Source: Phragmitibacter sp965284365
GTDB taxonomy: Bacteria > Verrucomicrobiota > Verrucomicrobiia > Verrucomicrobiales > Verrucomicrobiaceae
Direction: 5' to 3'
Assembly (NCBI GenBank): GCA_965284365.1
Contig: OZ260079.1
Span: 5,146,001 to 5,210,000, forward strand
Length of the DNA stretch: 64,000 bases
Shown piece after piece: positions 43,771-53,198 of this stretch. Numbering within the stretch: position 1 is the stretch's first letter; each line of letters starts with the position of its first letter. Under the pieces are notes generated by a model, which saw only the letters and a list, made by a program, of their open reading frames with translations, did no database searches and was not told the origin of the DNA. The translations under genes and the position numbers were made by a program.

Positions 43771-46416
43771 TTAGCGGACAAACCGGAATTCGGCAGAGGC
43801 ATACAGGGCTTGGATTAGACTCATCCAGGCTGCTTCTTTTGGTGAGGATGCCACGATGGGCGCTTCCTCTTCGATGGCTTCGGATCGGTCTACATCATCC
43901 GGGTTAACTGGGACAACGACAGCGCCTGTTGTTTCTTCCGTGGCTGTCGCTGGCGTCACGTCAACTTTGGCCAGCACTACGGGCTTGGGCTCACTCTCAT
44001 GAGCCCAAGCGTATTCGTAGAGGTAGCCAGTCGCCGCATCGACCTCTTCGGCTTGGGCCGGACGATTCAAAACCAGCTCATAAACTTCTTGCAAGAAATC
44101 CTGTGGATCCTCTGATGACTCACGGGCGATCTTCGTCGCCAGCGCCAGAGCCTGCCGCCGCACAAAGGTGGAATTGAGCAGATACAGGGCCTGAGTAGGA
44201 ACCGTGGTATTGTCCCTGGCTCCTGACACAAGCGTCTGCGAAACCGGGTCAAAGGCCGCCAGTGTCCTAGGCGTCACGCCACGCAACAAAGGCAGATACA
44301 CACTGCGCGACCAGTTTTGATCCGAAGCCTGATGGATACCGCGCGCCTCCGGCCCGTTGTCCCGCATCTCGACCATTCGCAAGCTCTTCGTAGCCGATCC
44401 ATCCGTCTCCGCATGGCGAAGCTCACCGGCTGTGGCCAACATGGCATCCCGCATCTCTTCGGCATCCAGGCGGCGCGGAGAATGCCGCCAGACAAAACGG
44501 TTGGCCGGATCTTTTTCCACGTTGGTAGCAGGCGCGTCCGAGCCGAGACGATAAGCATGAGTCAGCACCAACCGGCGAATGAGCCGCTTGGTGGACCAAC
44601 CATCTTCCACAAACTGACCTGCCAGGTAATCCAACAACTCAGGGTGCGATGGCTTGTCGCCATTAATTCCGAAGTTATCGACCGTTGAGACAATACCCGA
44701 CCCGAAAAGATGTTTCCACACCCGGTTCACCTGCACACGGGGCGTAAGAGGGTTCCCTGGATGGGTCAACCATTTCGCCAATTCGAGACGCCCACTCTGT
44801 GCGGGATTCACCTTGGGTGCATTTGGGAATTCAAAGACCGTCAGAAATCCGCGTGGCACGGTAGGGCCAAGCCTTTCCGCTTCCCCTGCGATGCGCACTT
44901 CCGTATCAGCAATGGCGCTACCCTCGCGCACTCCATGCACGGCAAGCCCTCGTGCAGCAGGATCCGTGAGAGCCATCAAGTCACCCTGCGCTTTCTCATA
45001 AGCGGTGCGGAACTTCCGTTGCACCGGCCGACCATCAGGCCCTTTTTTGAGACCTTCCTCGGTGCCACGGATCTCATCCCACGCTTTCTTGGTCTCATCG
45101 ACCTTGGCCTGCAGCTTCGCCACTTGCTCAGGTGGAGCTTCCGGCACATCGCTGGAGGAGAGACGCAATAGCATCCCCGGATTGTAGTAATCCAGTCCTC
45201 CCCCACCCATCTTGTTACGCACCCCGGCGCAGTCATCCGTGCTCGTAAAGATACCAGCCAGAGCATAATAATCCGTCGTCGGGATCGGATCGAACTTGTG
45301 GTCGTGGCAGCGGGCGCAACTGACTGTTAACGCAAGCACAGACCGGGTGACGGCATCGATCTGTTCGTCGACGTTATCCATGATGAATCGCGTCTTGAAG
45401 CGTTGATTCACATCCTTGACCCCCAGGGCGATGAAGCCTGTGGCTGTGAGCAGCCGGTCACGTTCCTGAGGTGATTCACTTGGCAAGAGATCTCCCGCCA
45501 CCTGCTCCTGAATGAAGCGGTCCAATGGTACATCGCGGTTCACGGCATCGAGCACATAGTCGCGATACTTCCACGCATGCGGATAGGGAATGTTCCGTGA
45601 CGGACCCGTTGACTCACCATAGCGGGCCACATCCAGCCAATGCCGACCCCAGCGCTCACCGAAGGCCTTGGATTCCAGCAAGCGATCCACCACCTTTGCA
45701 AAGGAGACTGGCGAGCGGTCATCAAGGAAGGCCCGGATTTCTTCTGGTGTCGGTGGCAAGCCGGTTAAATCGAAAGTCACGCGGCGCAGGAGGGTCAAGG
45801 CATCTGCATCCTTTACTGGGCCGAGTTTCTCGGCCTCCAATTTCGCCAGGATAAACCGATCAATGTCGCTCTCCGCCCACGCCGCATCTTTGACCACGGG
45901 GGTTTGGGGAATGACTAGAGGCTGCCAAGCCCAATGCTCTGCTTTGAGCTTGTCATATTCAGGTCGGGTCTTGCCTAGCGAACTCGGTATCCGCTCCCTT
46001 GGCCAGGCGGCGCCATCGCGAATCCAGGTCTTGAGATCAGCAATCTGCTGCTGTGTGAGCGGATCACTCTCCTTGGGCATGCGCCTCTTCGGATCTGCAT
46101 GTAGTATACGCTCCAGCAAAAGTCCTTTCTCCGAATCGCCAGCCACCACGGCGGCGCCACCGTCGCCGCCCATCAACAAGCCATTGCGATCATCAACCCG
46201 CAATCCACCCGAAGGCTTCGTGTCCGCTGCGTGGCAGCTAAAGCAACTCTCCGAAAGGATAGGACGGATCTTCTTCTCGAAAAACTCAACCTTCGCTGCT
46301 TCGGCCTCTTCGCTTTGCGCGGCATTCACTCCCGCCGCGGCAATAACGAAGACGCCAAAAACTCCAGATGGAATGACGATGAAGATTTTCTTAAAACTCG
46401 ATAGACTGAAAGGCAT
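43771..46416 (-). CDS. PVC DUF1549/DUF1553 protein with c-type cytochrome domain
   Basis: An 881-residue exported protein. After a signal peptide (ending VNAAQS) there is a Planctomycete cytochrome c domain with heme motif CFSCH, then a DUF1549 domain (FIQEQVAGDLLPSESPQERD, CARCHDHKFDPIPTTDYY with a second CxxCH) and a C-terminal DUF1553 (GNPLTPRVQVNRVWKHLFG). It precedes the DUF1501 gene as usual. ATG at 46416 is used; the frame runs up to 46467. These proteins are thought to act in the periplasm on complex carbohydrates or in electron transfer; this is inference. Confidence 0.9.
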   Translation of the reverse strand: MPFSLSSFKKIFIVIPSGVFGVFVIAAAGVNAAQSEEAEAAKVEFFEKKIRPILSESCFSCHAADTKPSGGLRVDDRNGLLMGGDGGAAVVAGDSEKGLLLERILHADPKRRMPKESDPLTQQQIADLKTWIRDGAAWPRERIPSSLGKTRPEYDKLKAEHWAWQPLVIPQTPVVKDAAWAESDIDRFILAKLEAEKLGPVKDADALTLLRRVTFDLTGLPPTPEEIRAFLDDRSPVSFAKVVDRLLESKAFGERWGRHWLDVARYGESTGPSRNIPYPHAWKYRDYVLDAVNRDVPLDRFIQEQVAGDLLPSESPQERDRLLTATGFIALGVKDVNQRFKTRFIMDNVDEQIDAVTRSVLALTVSCARCHDHKFDPIPTTDYYALAGIFTSTDDCAGVRNKMGGGGLDYYNPGMLLRLSSSDVPEAPPEQVAKLQAKVDETKKAWDEIRGTEEGLKKGPDGRPVQRKFRTAYEKAQGDLMALTDPAARGLAVHGVREGSAIADTEVRIAGEAERLGPTVPRGFLTVFEFPNAPKVNPAQSGRLELAKWLTHPGNPLTPRVQVNRVWKHLFGSGIVSTVDNFGINGDKPSHPELLDYLAGQFVEDGWSTKRLIRRLVLTHAYRLGSDAPATNVEKDPANRFVWRHSPRRLDAEEMRDAMLATAGELRHAETDGSATKSLRMVEMRDNGPEARGIHQASDQNWSRSVYLPLLRGVTPRTLAAFDPVSQTLVSGARDNTTVPTQALYLLNSTFVRRQALALATKIARESSEDPQDFLQEVYELVLNRPAQAEEVDAATGYLYEYAWAHESEPKPVVLAKVDVTPATATEETTGAVVVPVNPDDVDRSEAIEEEAPIVASSPKEAAWMSLIQALYASAEFRFVR

Positions 46417-46709
46417 ACTTGACCACAAACGTGCACAGGGCCGCAGCATCCTGGGAGGACGATCCAATGAGTGAATCTGTTGGAGGCGTCCAAGCCCCCC
46501 ATGCTGTCGGCGTCTGCGCTAGAAGACCTTCAATTCACCTTGGTCGATCTTCCGAAATTGATCTCAATCGCCTCCCACTTACGGGGTCAGCCCACTTCCT
46601 GCGGACATTGAATCCAATTCACACTAAGTCAATAGACATTATATTACTTTTCTTTGGGCGGCACCGTCTTAGATATTCTCTACCGTGTTTGCACGATCCG
46701 CGAAGTGGA

Positions 46710-47864
46710 CTACTTCAAGTTGAGCTTCCAAAAGAGCCGCGCACCGATGATCAAGAAGATGACATTGGGCAGCCATACGAGAAGGTGCGGATACAGCTTT
46801 GGGGTCTCGCTGATGCTGCTGACAAAGCTGATGAAAAACATGTAAGAGACGGCCACAGCAAGGCTCAGCGCGAAGCCGATCGAGGTTTCACGCCGTTGGG
46901 CCGTGATCCCGAGCGGAATGCCAACCAGCGCGAACACAATCGCGGCCATGGAAAGGCTGTAACGCATGGAGAGCTCCGTGCGGGAGGCAGAAATAAACTT
47001 CTCCTGCATGGGTAGGTCGTCGACGGTGCTGACCCCGGTCTTCACTTCCTGCCAGAGGTCAGACGTGTCTTTCATACCATTGGTGACACGCTCGGTCTTC
47101 TCCTTCAGTTTGCTCAGCGGGAACGTGATGGCCGTCTCCAGAAAGTCTACGAAGTTGCGGTCGTTCATCAGGTCCACTTGTTCGCCACTTGCAGCGGCCC
47201 CCTGACTGTTGGAAGTTTCCACGTGCGCGTTGCGCAGTCGGAGTACGAAGTCTGTGATCCCGGGAGTGATTTCGATTTCAGCTCGGTGGGCGCTGATATA
47301 CGTTTCCGCCCTGCCTTGCGATGTCTGAATGATCTCCACGTCCTGAAGCAAATTACCGTCGCGCTGCTTGGTGAAAATGCGGTAGCCCGGAAACTTGTCC
47401 AAGACCTTGCCCGGCTGGAAAAGCACCGCAGGATCGTCCAGGGCCAGATCGTAAAAGAGACGTTTGATCTTCGTCTTGGCCAAGGGTGCCAGTTCTACGT
47501 TGACCCAATAGCAGACACCACTGAACGCCAGGGCCATGATAAACACCGGCAGACAGATGCGCGGCATGGACATGCCCGTCATGCGCAACGCCGTCATTTC
47601 ATTATCTGCACTCATCCGCCCGAACACCAGCAGGATGGCCGTGAGCAACGCCCAGGGCACGGTAAAAACGAGCGAATATGGAATGAGGTATCCAATGAAT
47701 TCCAGCACCGCCATGATCGGCAGCGTTGAAGTATCACCCAGCAGACGTTCCATCTGCTTGAAGACATTTCCCAGCACCATGACCCCGGTGAGCACCACCA
47801 CCCCAGCGACCGTGGAGTTGAATACCTGGCGCCAGAGGTAGCGGTCAAAGATGCGGAATACCAT
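46710..47864 (-). CDS. LptF/LptG family permease
   Basis: A 384-residue inner-membrane subunit of the ABC exporter that moves LPS across the envelope. The YjgP/YjgQ features are visible: six transmembrane helices with a large periplasmic beta-jellyroll between helices 3 and 4, GRMSADNEMTALRMTGMSM and IVFALVGIPLGITAQRRE. LptF versus LptG cannot be told, but this looks closer to LptF. The other subunit is not in the window. Confidence 0.88.
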   Translation of the reverse strand: MVFRIFDRYLWRQVFNSTVAGVVVLTGVMVLGNVFKQMERLLGDTSTLPIMAVLEFIGYLIPYSLVFTVPWALLTAILLVFGRMSADNEMTALRMTGMSMPRICLPVFIMALAFSGVCYWVNVELAPLAKTKIKRLFYDLALDDPAVLFQPGKVLDKFPGYRIFTKQRDGNLLQDVEIIQTSQGRAETYISAHRAEIEITPGITDFVLRLRNAHVETSNSQGAAASGEQVDLMNDRNFVDFLETAITFPLSKLKEKTERVTNGMKDTSDLWQEVKTGVSTVDDLPMQEKFISASRTELSMRYSLSMAAIVFALVGIPLGITAQRRETSIGFALSLAVAVSYMFFISFVSSISETPKLYPHLLVWLPNVIFLIIGARLFWKLNLK

Positions 47865-47912
47865 GGGGAGACGTGCGGAAGCGATACGAAGAAATCTGAA
47901 GGAGGGGCGGCG

Positions 47913-48257
47913 TTATTTGGCCACGTTTTCTTCAAACCTCAAGATCACTTCACCATCTTTCTGCAGGTGCAACCGGTCGCGCGCCATGGCTTCCAGATAC
48001 TCTGGATTGTCACGGATCAGACCAAGCTTCTGATCCAGGATGTCCACCTTCTCTTTTTTGGCGTCCCGTTGCTGTTCCAAGACCACCAGCTTAGCGCGGG
48101 CAGCCTGTTGTTCCTTGAACGGAGGCCAGAAGCACAACAAACCCGCTGGCACTATAAGCAGCGCCAACAGGTAGCGATTCATGCTTACCAAGGCCCCGAG
48201 GACGCCGGAACGCTCCCGTGGCGAGTCGGCGTCAAAGTTGTCGTCTTGGTAAGCCAT
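47913..48257 (-). CDS. FtsB/DivIC-like cell-division protein
   Basis: A 114-residue protein with a short cytoplasmic N terminus, one transmembrane helix (LLALLIVPAGLLCFWPP) and a periplasmic coiled coil (LEQQRDAKKEKVDILDQKL), ending in MARDRLHLQKDGEVILRFEE, the septum-initiator family motif. It would bridge FtsQ and FtsL at the divisome. It lies 13 bp after eno (downstream on the minus strand) and 48 bp before the LptF gene. The eno-ftsB neighbourhood is also seen in other bacteria. Confidence 0.85.
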   Translation of the reverse strand: MAYQDDNFDADSPRERSGVLGALVSMNRYLLALLIVPAGLLCFWPPFKEQQAARAKLVVLEQQRDAKKEKVDILDQKLGLIRDNPEYLEAMARDRLHLQKDGEVILRFEENVAK

Positions 48258-48270
48258 AGATAGAGATGAA

Positions 48271-49557
48271 TTAGACCTTCATGCGACCACCATAAATCGC
48301 GTAGTCACCCAATTCCTGCTCGATGCGCAGGAGCTGGTTGTACTTTGCAATCCGGTCGCTGCGGCTCAAGGAACCGGTCTTGATCTGACCGCAGTTCGTC
48401 GCCACGGCGAGGTCGGCAATGGTGGAATCTTCCGTCTCACCGGAGCGGTGACTCAGCACGGCGGTGTAACCATAGCGGTGAGCCAGTTCCACGGAGTCGA
48501 GTGTTTCCGTCAGAGAGCCGATTTGATTGACCTTCACCAGGATGGAATTGGCCACGCCTTGGGTGATGCCCTTGCGGAGGAATTCCACATTAGTCACGAA
48601 CAGATCATCACCCACGAGTTGGGTGTTGCTGCCCATGGCGTCGGTCAGCTTCTTCCAGCCAACCCAGTCGTTTTCGGCGCAGCCGTCTTCGATTGAGATG
48701 ATCGGATACTTCGCTTGAAGCCCCTGGTAATAAGCCACGATCTCATCATCACTGCGCTCCGACTTGTCGCTCTTCTTGAAGACGTACTTCTCCTTGCCCT
48801 TGTCGTAGAACTCACTGGCGGCTACGTCCAAGGCGAAGAAGATGTCTTCACCCAGCTTGTAACCAGCTTTCTCAACGGCTTGGGAGATCACGGCCAGCGC
48901 GTCATCGGCACTGTCCAGGGTCGGCGCGAAACCGCCTTCATCACCGACGGCGGTGTTCAGTCCACGGTCGTGAAGAATCTTCTTCAGCGCGTGGAACACT
49001 TCCGCACCATAACGCAACGCCTCGGAGAACGTCGGCGCGCCTTTCGGCATGATCATGAATTCCTGGAAGTCGATCGGAGCATCGGAGTGCGCACCACCGT
49101 TGATGATGTTCATCATGGGCACGGGGAGCACCTTGGCGTTTGGTCCGCCGATGTACTTGTAAAGAGGAAGGCCCAGAGCCGAAGCGGCAGCTTTGGAAAC
49201 GGCCAGGGAAACGCCCAAAATGGCGTTTGCTCCGAGCTTCGATTTGGTGGAAGTACCATCCAGAGAAAGCATCGCGTTATCGATGAGCACCTGATCGGCT
49301 GCATTAAGCCCTTCGATGTGCTCCGCGATGATGTCATTCACATTGGCGACTGCTTTGGAAGTCCCCTTCCCCAAGTAGCGGCCCTTGTCACCGTCACGCA
49401 GTTCCAGAGCTTCGTGTTCGCCGGTGCTCGCGCCGCTAGGCACTGCCGCGCGGCCGAGCGCGCCGCCTTCGAGATAGACATCCACTTCCACAGTGGGATT
49501 GCCGCGTGAATCAAGCACTTCGCGCCCGATGATTTGGGAGATGATGAGGTCGTCCAT
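48271..49557 (-). CDS. eno: Enolase
   Basis: A 428-residue glycolytic enzyme converting 2-phosphoglycerate to phosphoenolpyruvate. Clear landmarks are QIIGREVLDSRGNPTVEVD, the GAxGIxGxS-like GANAILGVSLAVSKAAA, catalytic Glu/Asp in SIEDGCAEND and the C-terminal SHRSGETEDSTIADLAVA. It is the first gene of the leftward eno-ftsB-lptF run, 66 bp after the GreA-type gene. Confidence 0.98.
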   Translation of the reverse strand: MDDLIISQIIGREVLDSRGNPTVEVDVYLEGGALGRAAVPSGASTGEHEALELRDGDKGRYLGKGTSKAVANVNDIIAEHIEGLNAADQVLIDNAMLSLDGTSTKSKLGANAILGVSLAVSKAAASALGLPLYKYIGGPNAKVLPVPMMNIINGGAHSDAPIDFQEFMIMPKGAPTFSEALRYGAEVFHALKKILHDRGLNTAVGDEGGFAPTLDSADDALAVISQAVEKAGYKLGEDIFFALDVAASEFYDKGKEKYVFKKSDKSERSDDEIVAYYQGLQAKYPIISIEDGCAENDWVGWKKLTDAMGSNTQLVGDDLFVTNVEFLRKGITQGVANSILVKVNQIGSLTETLDSVELAHRYGYTAVLSHRSGETEDSTIADLAVATNCGQIKTGSLSRSDRIAKYNQLLRIEQELGDYAIYGGRMKV

Positions 49558-49623
49558 TAGTCTATTTGGTTAAGAAATACTAAGTTTTTCTATAAAAGCA
49601 AGCTGCGTTCCATCCCGCCTCGC

Positions 49624-51462
49624 TTACGGGCGGTAAGATCGAATATCTGTAATCCGCACCGTCCGCCGCACTCCGGCGTCCGCGGGTAGTTCGGCTTCTT
49701 CGCCGACTTTTTTACCGATGAGCATCTTTGCCATTTCAGAGAGATAGGCGAGGATATGCTTGTCCGGGTCACCGTCCCACGCCCCGAGGATGGTTTGAGT
49801 CTCTTTCTCCCCGGAATTGACGTCTTCCAAATCAACGATGGTGCCAATTCCGACAGCTGCGTTACCGATCCCGGCGAAGTCTGTGCCGCGTGCATTACGC
49901 AGTTCACGCTCGTATTTGGACTGGAGACGCAAAAGTACTGCCTGCTGCTGACGGGCGCTCTTGTATTCGAAATTTTCGCGAAGGTCACCGTATTCACGTG
50001 CGATCTGAATATCCTTCTTGTTCTGGGGGATCTTCACTTTCACCAGATCTTCCAGATCCAGCTTCCGTTTCTCCATGCTCTCCCAGGAGACAATCAGCTC
50101 GGAGTCTTTCGTACCAGTTCCGTCATCCATGAGCTCTTGAGTCTCTGGACGAATCTTGATGAGGCGACCCATGAGCGAGCGGCGGGTGAGTTCATCAAAA
50201 ACCTGGGTGTTCAGAATGCGCCGGGCAAAGAGCCGCAGCTCATCCGCGTCGGCATCCGTCACCATTTCAGGCAATAAACCGACGTCATTGGCAAAGGCGT
50301 CAGCGAGACGACCCGTGCGTTTCGGTCCGCCCGCGATGTGATCATCTTCCAATGCACTGAGGACGGCATTGCCAAGGTCCATGTCGAAGACGCCTTCCGC
50401 GAGACCGGCACGCTCTTTGCAGATCCAGATAAGCAAATCGGTACTCAGTTGGCGGTTCCGGACGGCTTTCTTCAGGTAGTTAGCAAGCTCATCCAGTTCA
50501 TCATTCTGATCCAGCACGGCGGCGATTTCCGCCACGGCACGGCCACCGATACGGGTCAGGTGTGTCAGCAATTCCTTCACCCAGGCCCGCTCTGGGAATG
50601 CCAAAGGAAAGGCGCGGTAGAAGCGGCCCAGTTGTGCCGCAGGGAGAGCATTGACGGCATCCGCCAATTGAGGCTTTGCATCACGCAGAAGCTCTTCCAA
50701 CGTCAGCGACCCCTCGGGCAGAGTAGCGCCAGGCAAGGCATCCTTCAGCTCATCGCGCTGCAGGATGAGATTCAGACACTCCTTGAGGTGAAGCCTCCAG
50801 GACTTCCGCACCGTGCTGTCGATCTCCGTGAAAACCGGCTGGAGTTCGCTTGAGGCATCCTTGAACAAATCCAAATCTTTCTGAATACGGGCAAGAGCAT
50901 TCAGCTTCGCCTTCATATCCCGGGCTTGGATCATATCCTGCACCATGGCATCGGCATGGCTGGCATCCTGCTCCCGCATCACCAGAGGCTCCGTGCGTTT
51001 CGCAGGAACCACGATATACCGTTTATCCTTCAGGGCTTTTTTGGCAGCCGACCACCAAGTCTTGTATTCCGCGGCAGACATCACACGCGGCGTCAGAGCC
51101 GTTTCCAGAGCATCCAGGCTCATGCGGTTGCCATGGCTCTTCAGGAGCAGCGTGACCACAGCGGCCGGATCATCCTTGGCCAGCTTTTGCAGTCCGGTCA
51201 GGTCCCCCACTCTTTTTGCGAGGAAGTGTTCATCAGGGATGCGCTCAAGGGATCCGATGGCAAAACTCAATTTCAATGCATGGCCAGGCTTCCCCTCGAA
51301 GTCGATGACCATTTTATCTCCCAGCAGATCCCACTCTACGACTCGGCCTGCCCCCCAACTTTTGTGCTGGCAATAGGTGCCAACGGCAAGGTTTGAAAGC
51401 TTCTCACCATCAGGACGTGAGAGCTTTCCGGCGGCGACAATCTTTTCAACCTCTGGAAGCAT
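49624..51462 (-). CDS. GreA-type transcription factor with a long N-terminal extension
   Basis: A 612-residue protein. The last ~165 residues form a GreA/GreB transcript-cleavage factor: an acidic coiled-coil tip GDLRENFEYKSARQQQ and the C-terminal FKBP-like domain. Residues 1-445 form a helical extension; it starts with a small beta domain (SWGAGRVVEWDLLGDKMVIDF) resembling CarD/Tudor-like folds that bind RNA polymerase. Standard GreA has about 158 residues. Large extended GreA forms are known in Chlamydia and Borrelia, so this may be a shared PVC/spirochaete trait. It starts with ATG and sits upstream of eno (66 bp). Confidence 0.85.
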   Translation of the reverse strand: MLPEVEKIVAAGKLSRPDGEKLSNLAVGTYCQHKSWGAGRVVEWDLLGDKMVIDFEGKPGHALKLSFAIGSLERIPDEHFLAKRVGDLTGLQKLAKDDPAAVVTLLLKSHGNRMSLDALETALTPRVMSAAEYKTWWSAAKKALKDKRYIVVPAKRTEPLVMREQDASHADAMVQDMIQARDMKAKLNALARIQKDLDLFKDASSELQPVFTEIDSTVRKSWRLHLKECLNLILQRDELKDALPGATLPEGSLTLEELLRDAKPQLADAVNALPAAQLGRFYRAFPLAFPERAWVKELLTHLTRIGGRAVAEIAAVLDQNDELDELANYLKKAVRNRQLSTDLLIWICKERAGLAEGVFDMDLGNAVLSALEDDHIAGGPKRTGRLADAFANDVGLLPEMVTDADADELRLFARRILNTQVFDELTRRSLMGRLIKIRPETQELMDDGTGTKDSELIVSWESMEKRKLDLEDLVKVKIPQNKKDIQIAREYGDLRENFEYKSARQQQAVLLRLQSKYERELRNARGTDFAGIGNAAVGIGTIVDLEDVNSGEKETQTILGAWDGDPDKHILAYLSEMAKMLIGKKVGEEAELPADAGVRRTVRITDIRSYRP

Positions 51463-51700
51463 GGGATGAGCAGCATAGAGAGATGCGCACCCCGCGCAAA
51501 AGAATTTGCGTAAGATAGCCGGGAGACGCGAGTGGCCTTGATTACAGAAACGGGAATAAAGGCCCTACTGAAGGGAGGGATGATCTCAGAATGTGATGCC
51601 AAACAAGGTCAGAACCCGATATATTTACGCTAAAAGTAAATAATATTTAATAAACAATCAATTTTATTGCGTAACTGTGTCACTTTGTTAAATATCTCTT

Positions 51701-51979
51701 GTGCCTCAGTTGCCCATCCATTGTCCCAGTTGTCGTTCCACTTTGTCGGTGAAACGCCTCGCCTGCGAAAGTTGCGGCACCGAGGTGGAAGGCATTTTTC
51801 CCCTTCCAGAACTGGCTGCGCTCTCAACCGAGGACCAACAATTCGTCTTAGCCTTCATCAAAGCCAGCGGCAGCCTCAAGGAGATGGCCGCTCAATTGAA
51901 GGTCAGTTACCCCACGGTTCGCAACCGCTTGGACGATGTCATTTCCAAAGTTAGCCAGCCACAGCCACCCCCTCCTTGA
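51701..51979 (+). CDS. DUF2089 zinc-ribbon/HTH protein
   Basis: A 92-residue protein with a GTG start. It has a four-Cys zinc ribbon (CPSCRSTL...CESCGTEVEG) and a helix-turn-helix end (LKEMAAQLKVSYPTVRNRLDDV), matching DUF2089, a presumed DNA-binding regulator. It leads a rightward run with membrane proteins at 51983 and 52641 and is divergent from the GreA-type gene. In related genomes DUF2089 lies beside membrane proteins, suggesting it controls them. Confidence 0.82.
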   Translation: MPQLPIHCPSCRSTLSVKRLACESCGTEVEGIFPLPELAALSTEDQQFVLAFIKASGSLKEMAAQLKVSYPTVRNRLDDVISKVSQPQPPPP

Positions 51980-51982
51980 GTC

Positions 51983-52603
51983 ATGAGTCCACCCCGCACC
52001 TTCTTCAGCTACCTGTTCAATCCATTTGCTTTCATTGCAGGCGGAAAGTCGCTTGCTCTTGGTGCGATGATGACATCGCTGGCCGCTTGGATTGGCTCTT
52101 TCAGCTACAGTCATTTCGATGGTGTGCTGGATATGCACACGGCCCCCTTTCCCTGCGCGCTTTGGATCTACTTCGCGGAAGTGGGGATCGACTGGGTGTC
52201 CATATGCCTCTGCTTTCTCACATTGGCGGCCTTGTTTGGCAAAACGAAGTTCCGAATCATCGACGTGGTCGGCACCCAGGCACTCGCTCGCTGGCCCACC
52301 GTTGTGACGGCTTTGATGTGTCTGGCTCCCGGTTACCAACGCTTCTGTATCGAACTCGAAAAAATCATCCTTCATCCTGAGTCTGCCGCCAAGAATATCA
52401 ACGTCATGGACGCCACCGTCTTTGGTCTGGTCACATTTGGGGGGCTGATCATGACCGGCTTCATGGTTTATCTGATGTATCGCGCCTTTTCCATATCGGT
52501 GAATCTACGCGGAGGCCGCGCGATAGGGCTTTTCATTGGTGGCCTGCTGACCGCAGAGCTGATTTCCAAAATAGCCGTAGCTCAGTTGGGCCGGTTCATC
52601 TGA
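51983..52603 (+). CDS. Membrane protein (Yip1-like), next to DUF2089
   Basis: A 206-residue membrane protein with four or five hydrophobic segments. NPFAFIAGGKSLALGAM and a late LIGGLLTAEL-like end (IGGLLTAELISK) are typical of the Yip1-type membrane family. It starts 3 bp after the DUF2089 stop and so is almost certainly co-transcribed and coupled. No enzymatic motifs seen; role unknown. Confidence 0.65.
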   Translation: MSPPRTFFSYLFNPFAFIAGGKSLALGAMMTSLAAWIGSFSYSHFDGVLDMHTAPFPCALWIYFAEVGIDWVSICLCFLTLAALFGKTKFRIIDVVGTQALARWPTVVTALMCLAPGYQRFCIELEKIILHPESAAKNINVMDATVFGLVTFGGLIMTGFMVYLMYRAFSISVNLRGGRAIGLFIGGLLTAELISKIAVAQLGRFI

Positions 52604-52640
52604 CAAATCATTGCTGTCAACTTTCGCGCTTCGTTCTCGT

Positions 52641-53198
52641 ATGAAAACTCGCATCTCCTGGATCATTTTTTTGCTTTGCGCTGGATTTTTCGTTCCCGTG
52701 GTCTTGATGGATGCTGCCACTCTTCCTGCCAAGGTCGCCACTCACTTTAATGGCGCGGGCAAACCGGATGGCTGGATGGCGCGTGATGCCCATTTGCGTG
52801 GTACTTTGCTCATTGGCCTGGGCGTTGCTTTGGTGGTGATTGGAGCCTGCCACCTGATGAGGTTTCTGCCGCCTTCCCTGATCAATGTGCCGAACGCAAC
52901 CTACTGGCGCGCCAAGGAGAACTACGCGCGCGCCTGCGCATTCATGGAGCGCTGGTCGCTCTGGCTCGCATCACTCACCACGCTCTGGCTCACGGCCCTC
53001 ACTCATGAGATCGTGCTGGCGAATCGGACGGTCCCCGTTCATCTCCCCACGGAGCGATTGGTCATGTATCTCGTCCCCTACTTCGCATTGTTCCTGGGAA
53101 TGATCACCTACCTAATATGGTGGTTCACCCGGATCAAGTCGCACCCTGCTCCCACATCCAGCTCATCTCAGCCGGTCAAGACAATTGCGGTGGAGTAA
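52641..53198 (+). CDS. DUF1648 membrane protein
   Basis: A 185-residue membrane protein with about four hydrophobic segments. DUF1648 is recognisable by LPAKVATHFNGAGKPDGWMAR after the first helix. ATG at 52641 is preferred; a TTG at 52611 would add ten residues. Third member of the DUF2089 run (37 bp gap). It overlaps the convergent guanine deaminase gene by 23 bp. Function unknown. Confidence 0.75.
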   Translation: MKTRISWIIFLLCAGFFVPVVLMDAATLPAKVATHFNGAGKPDGWMARDAHLRGTLLIGLGVALVVIGACHLMRFLPPSLINVPNATYWRAKENYARACAFMERWSLWLASLTTLWLTALTHEIVLANRTVPVHLPTERLVMYLVPYFALFLGMITYLIWWFTRIKSHPAPTSSSSQPVKTIAVE

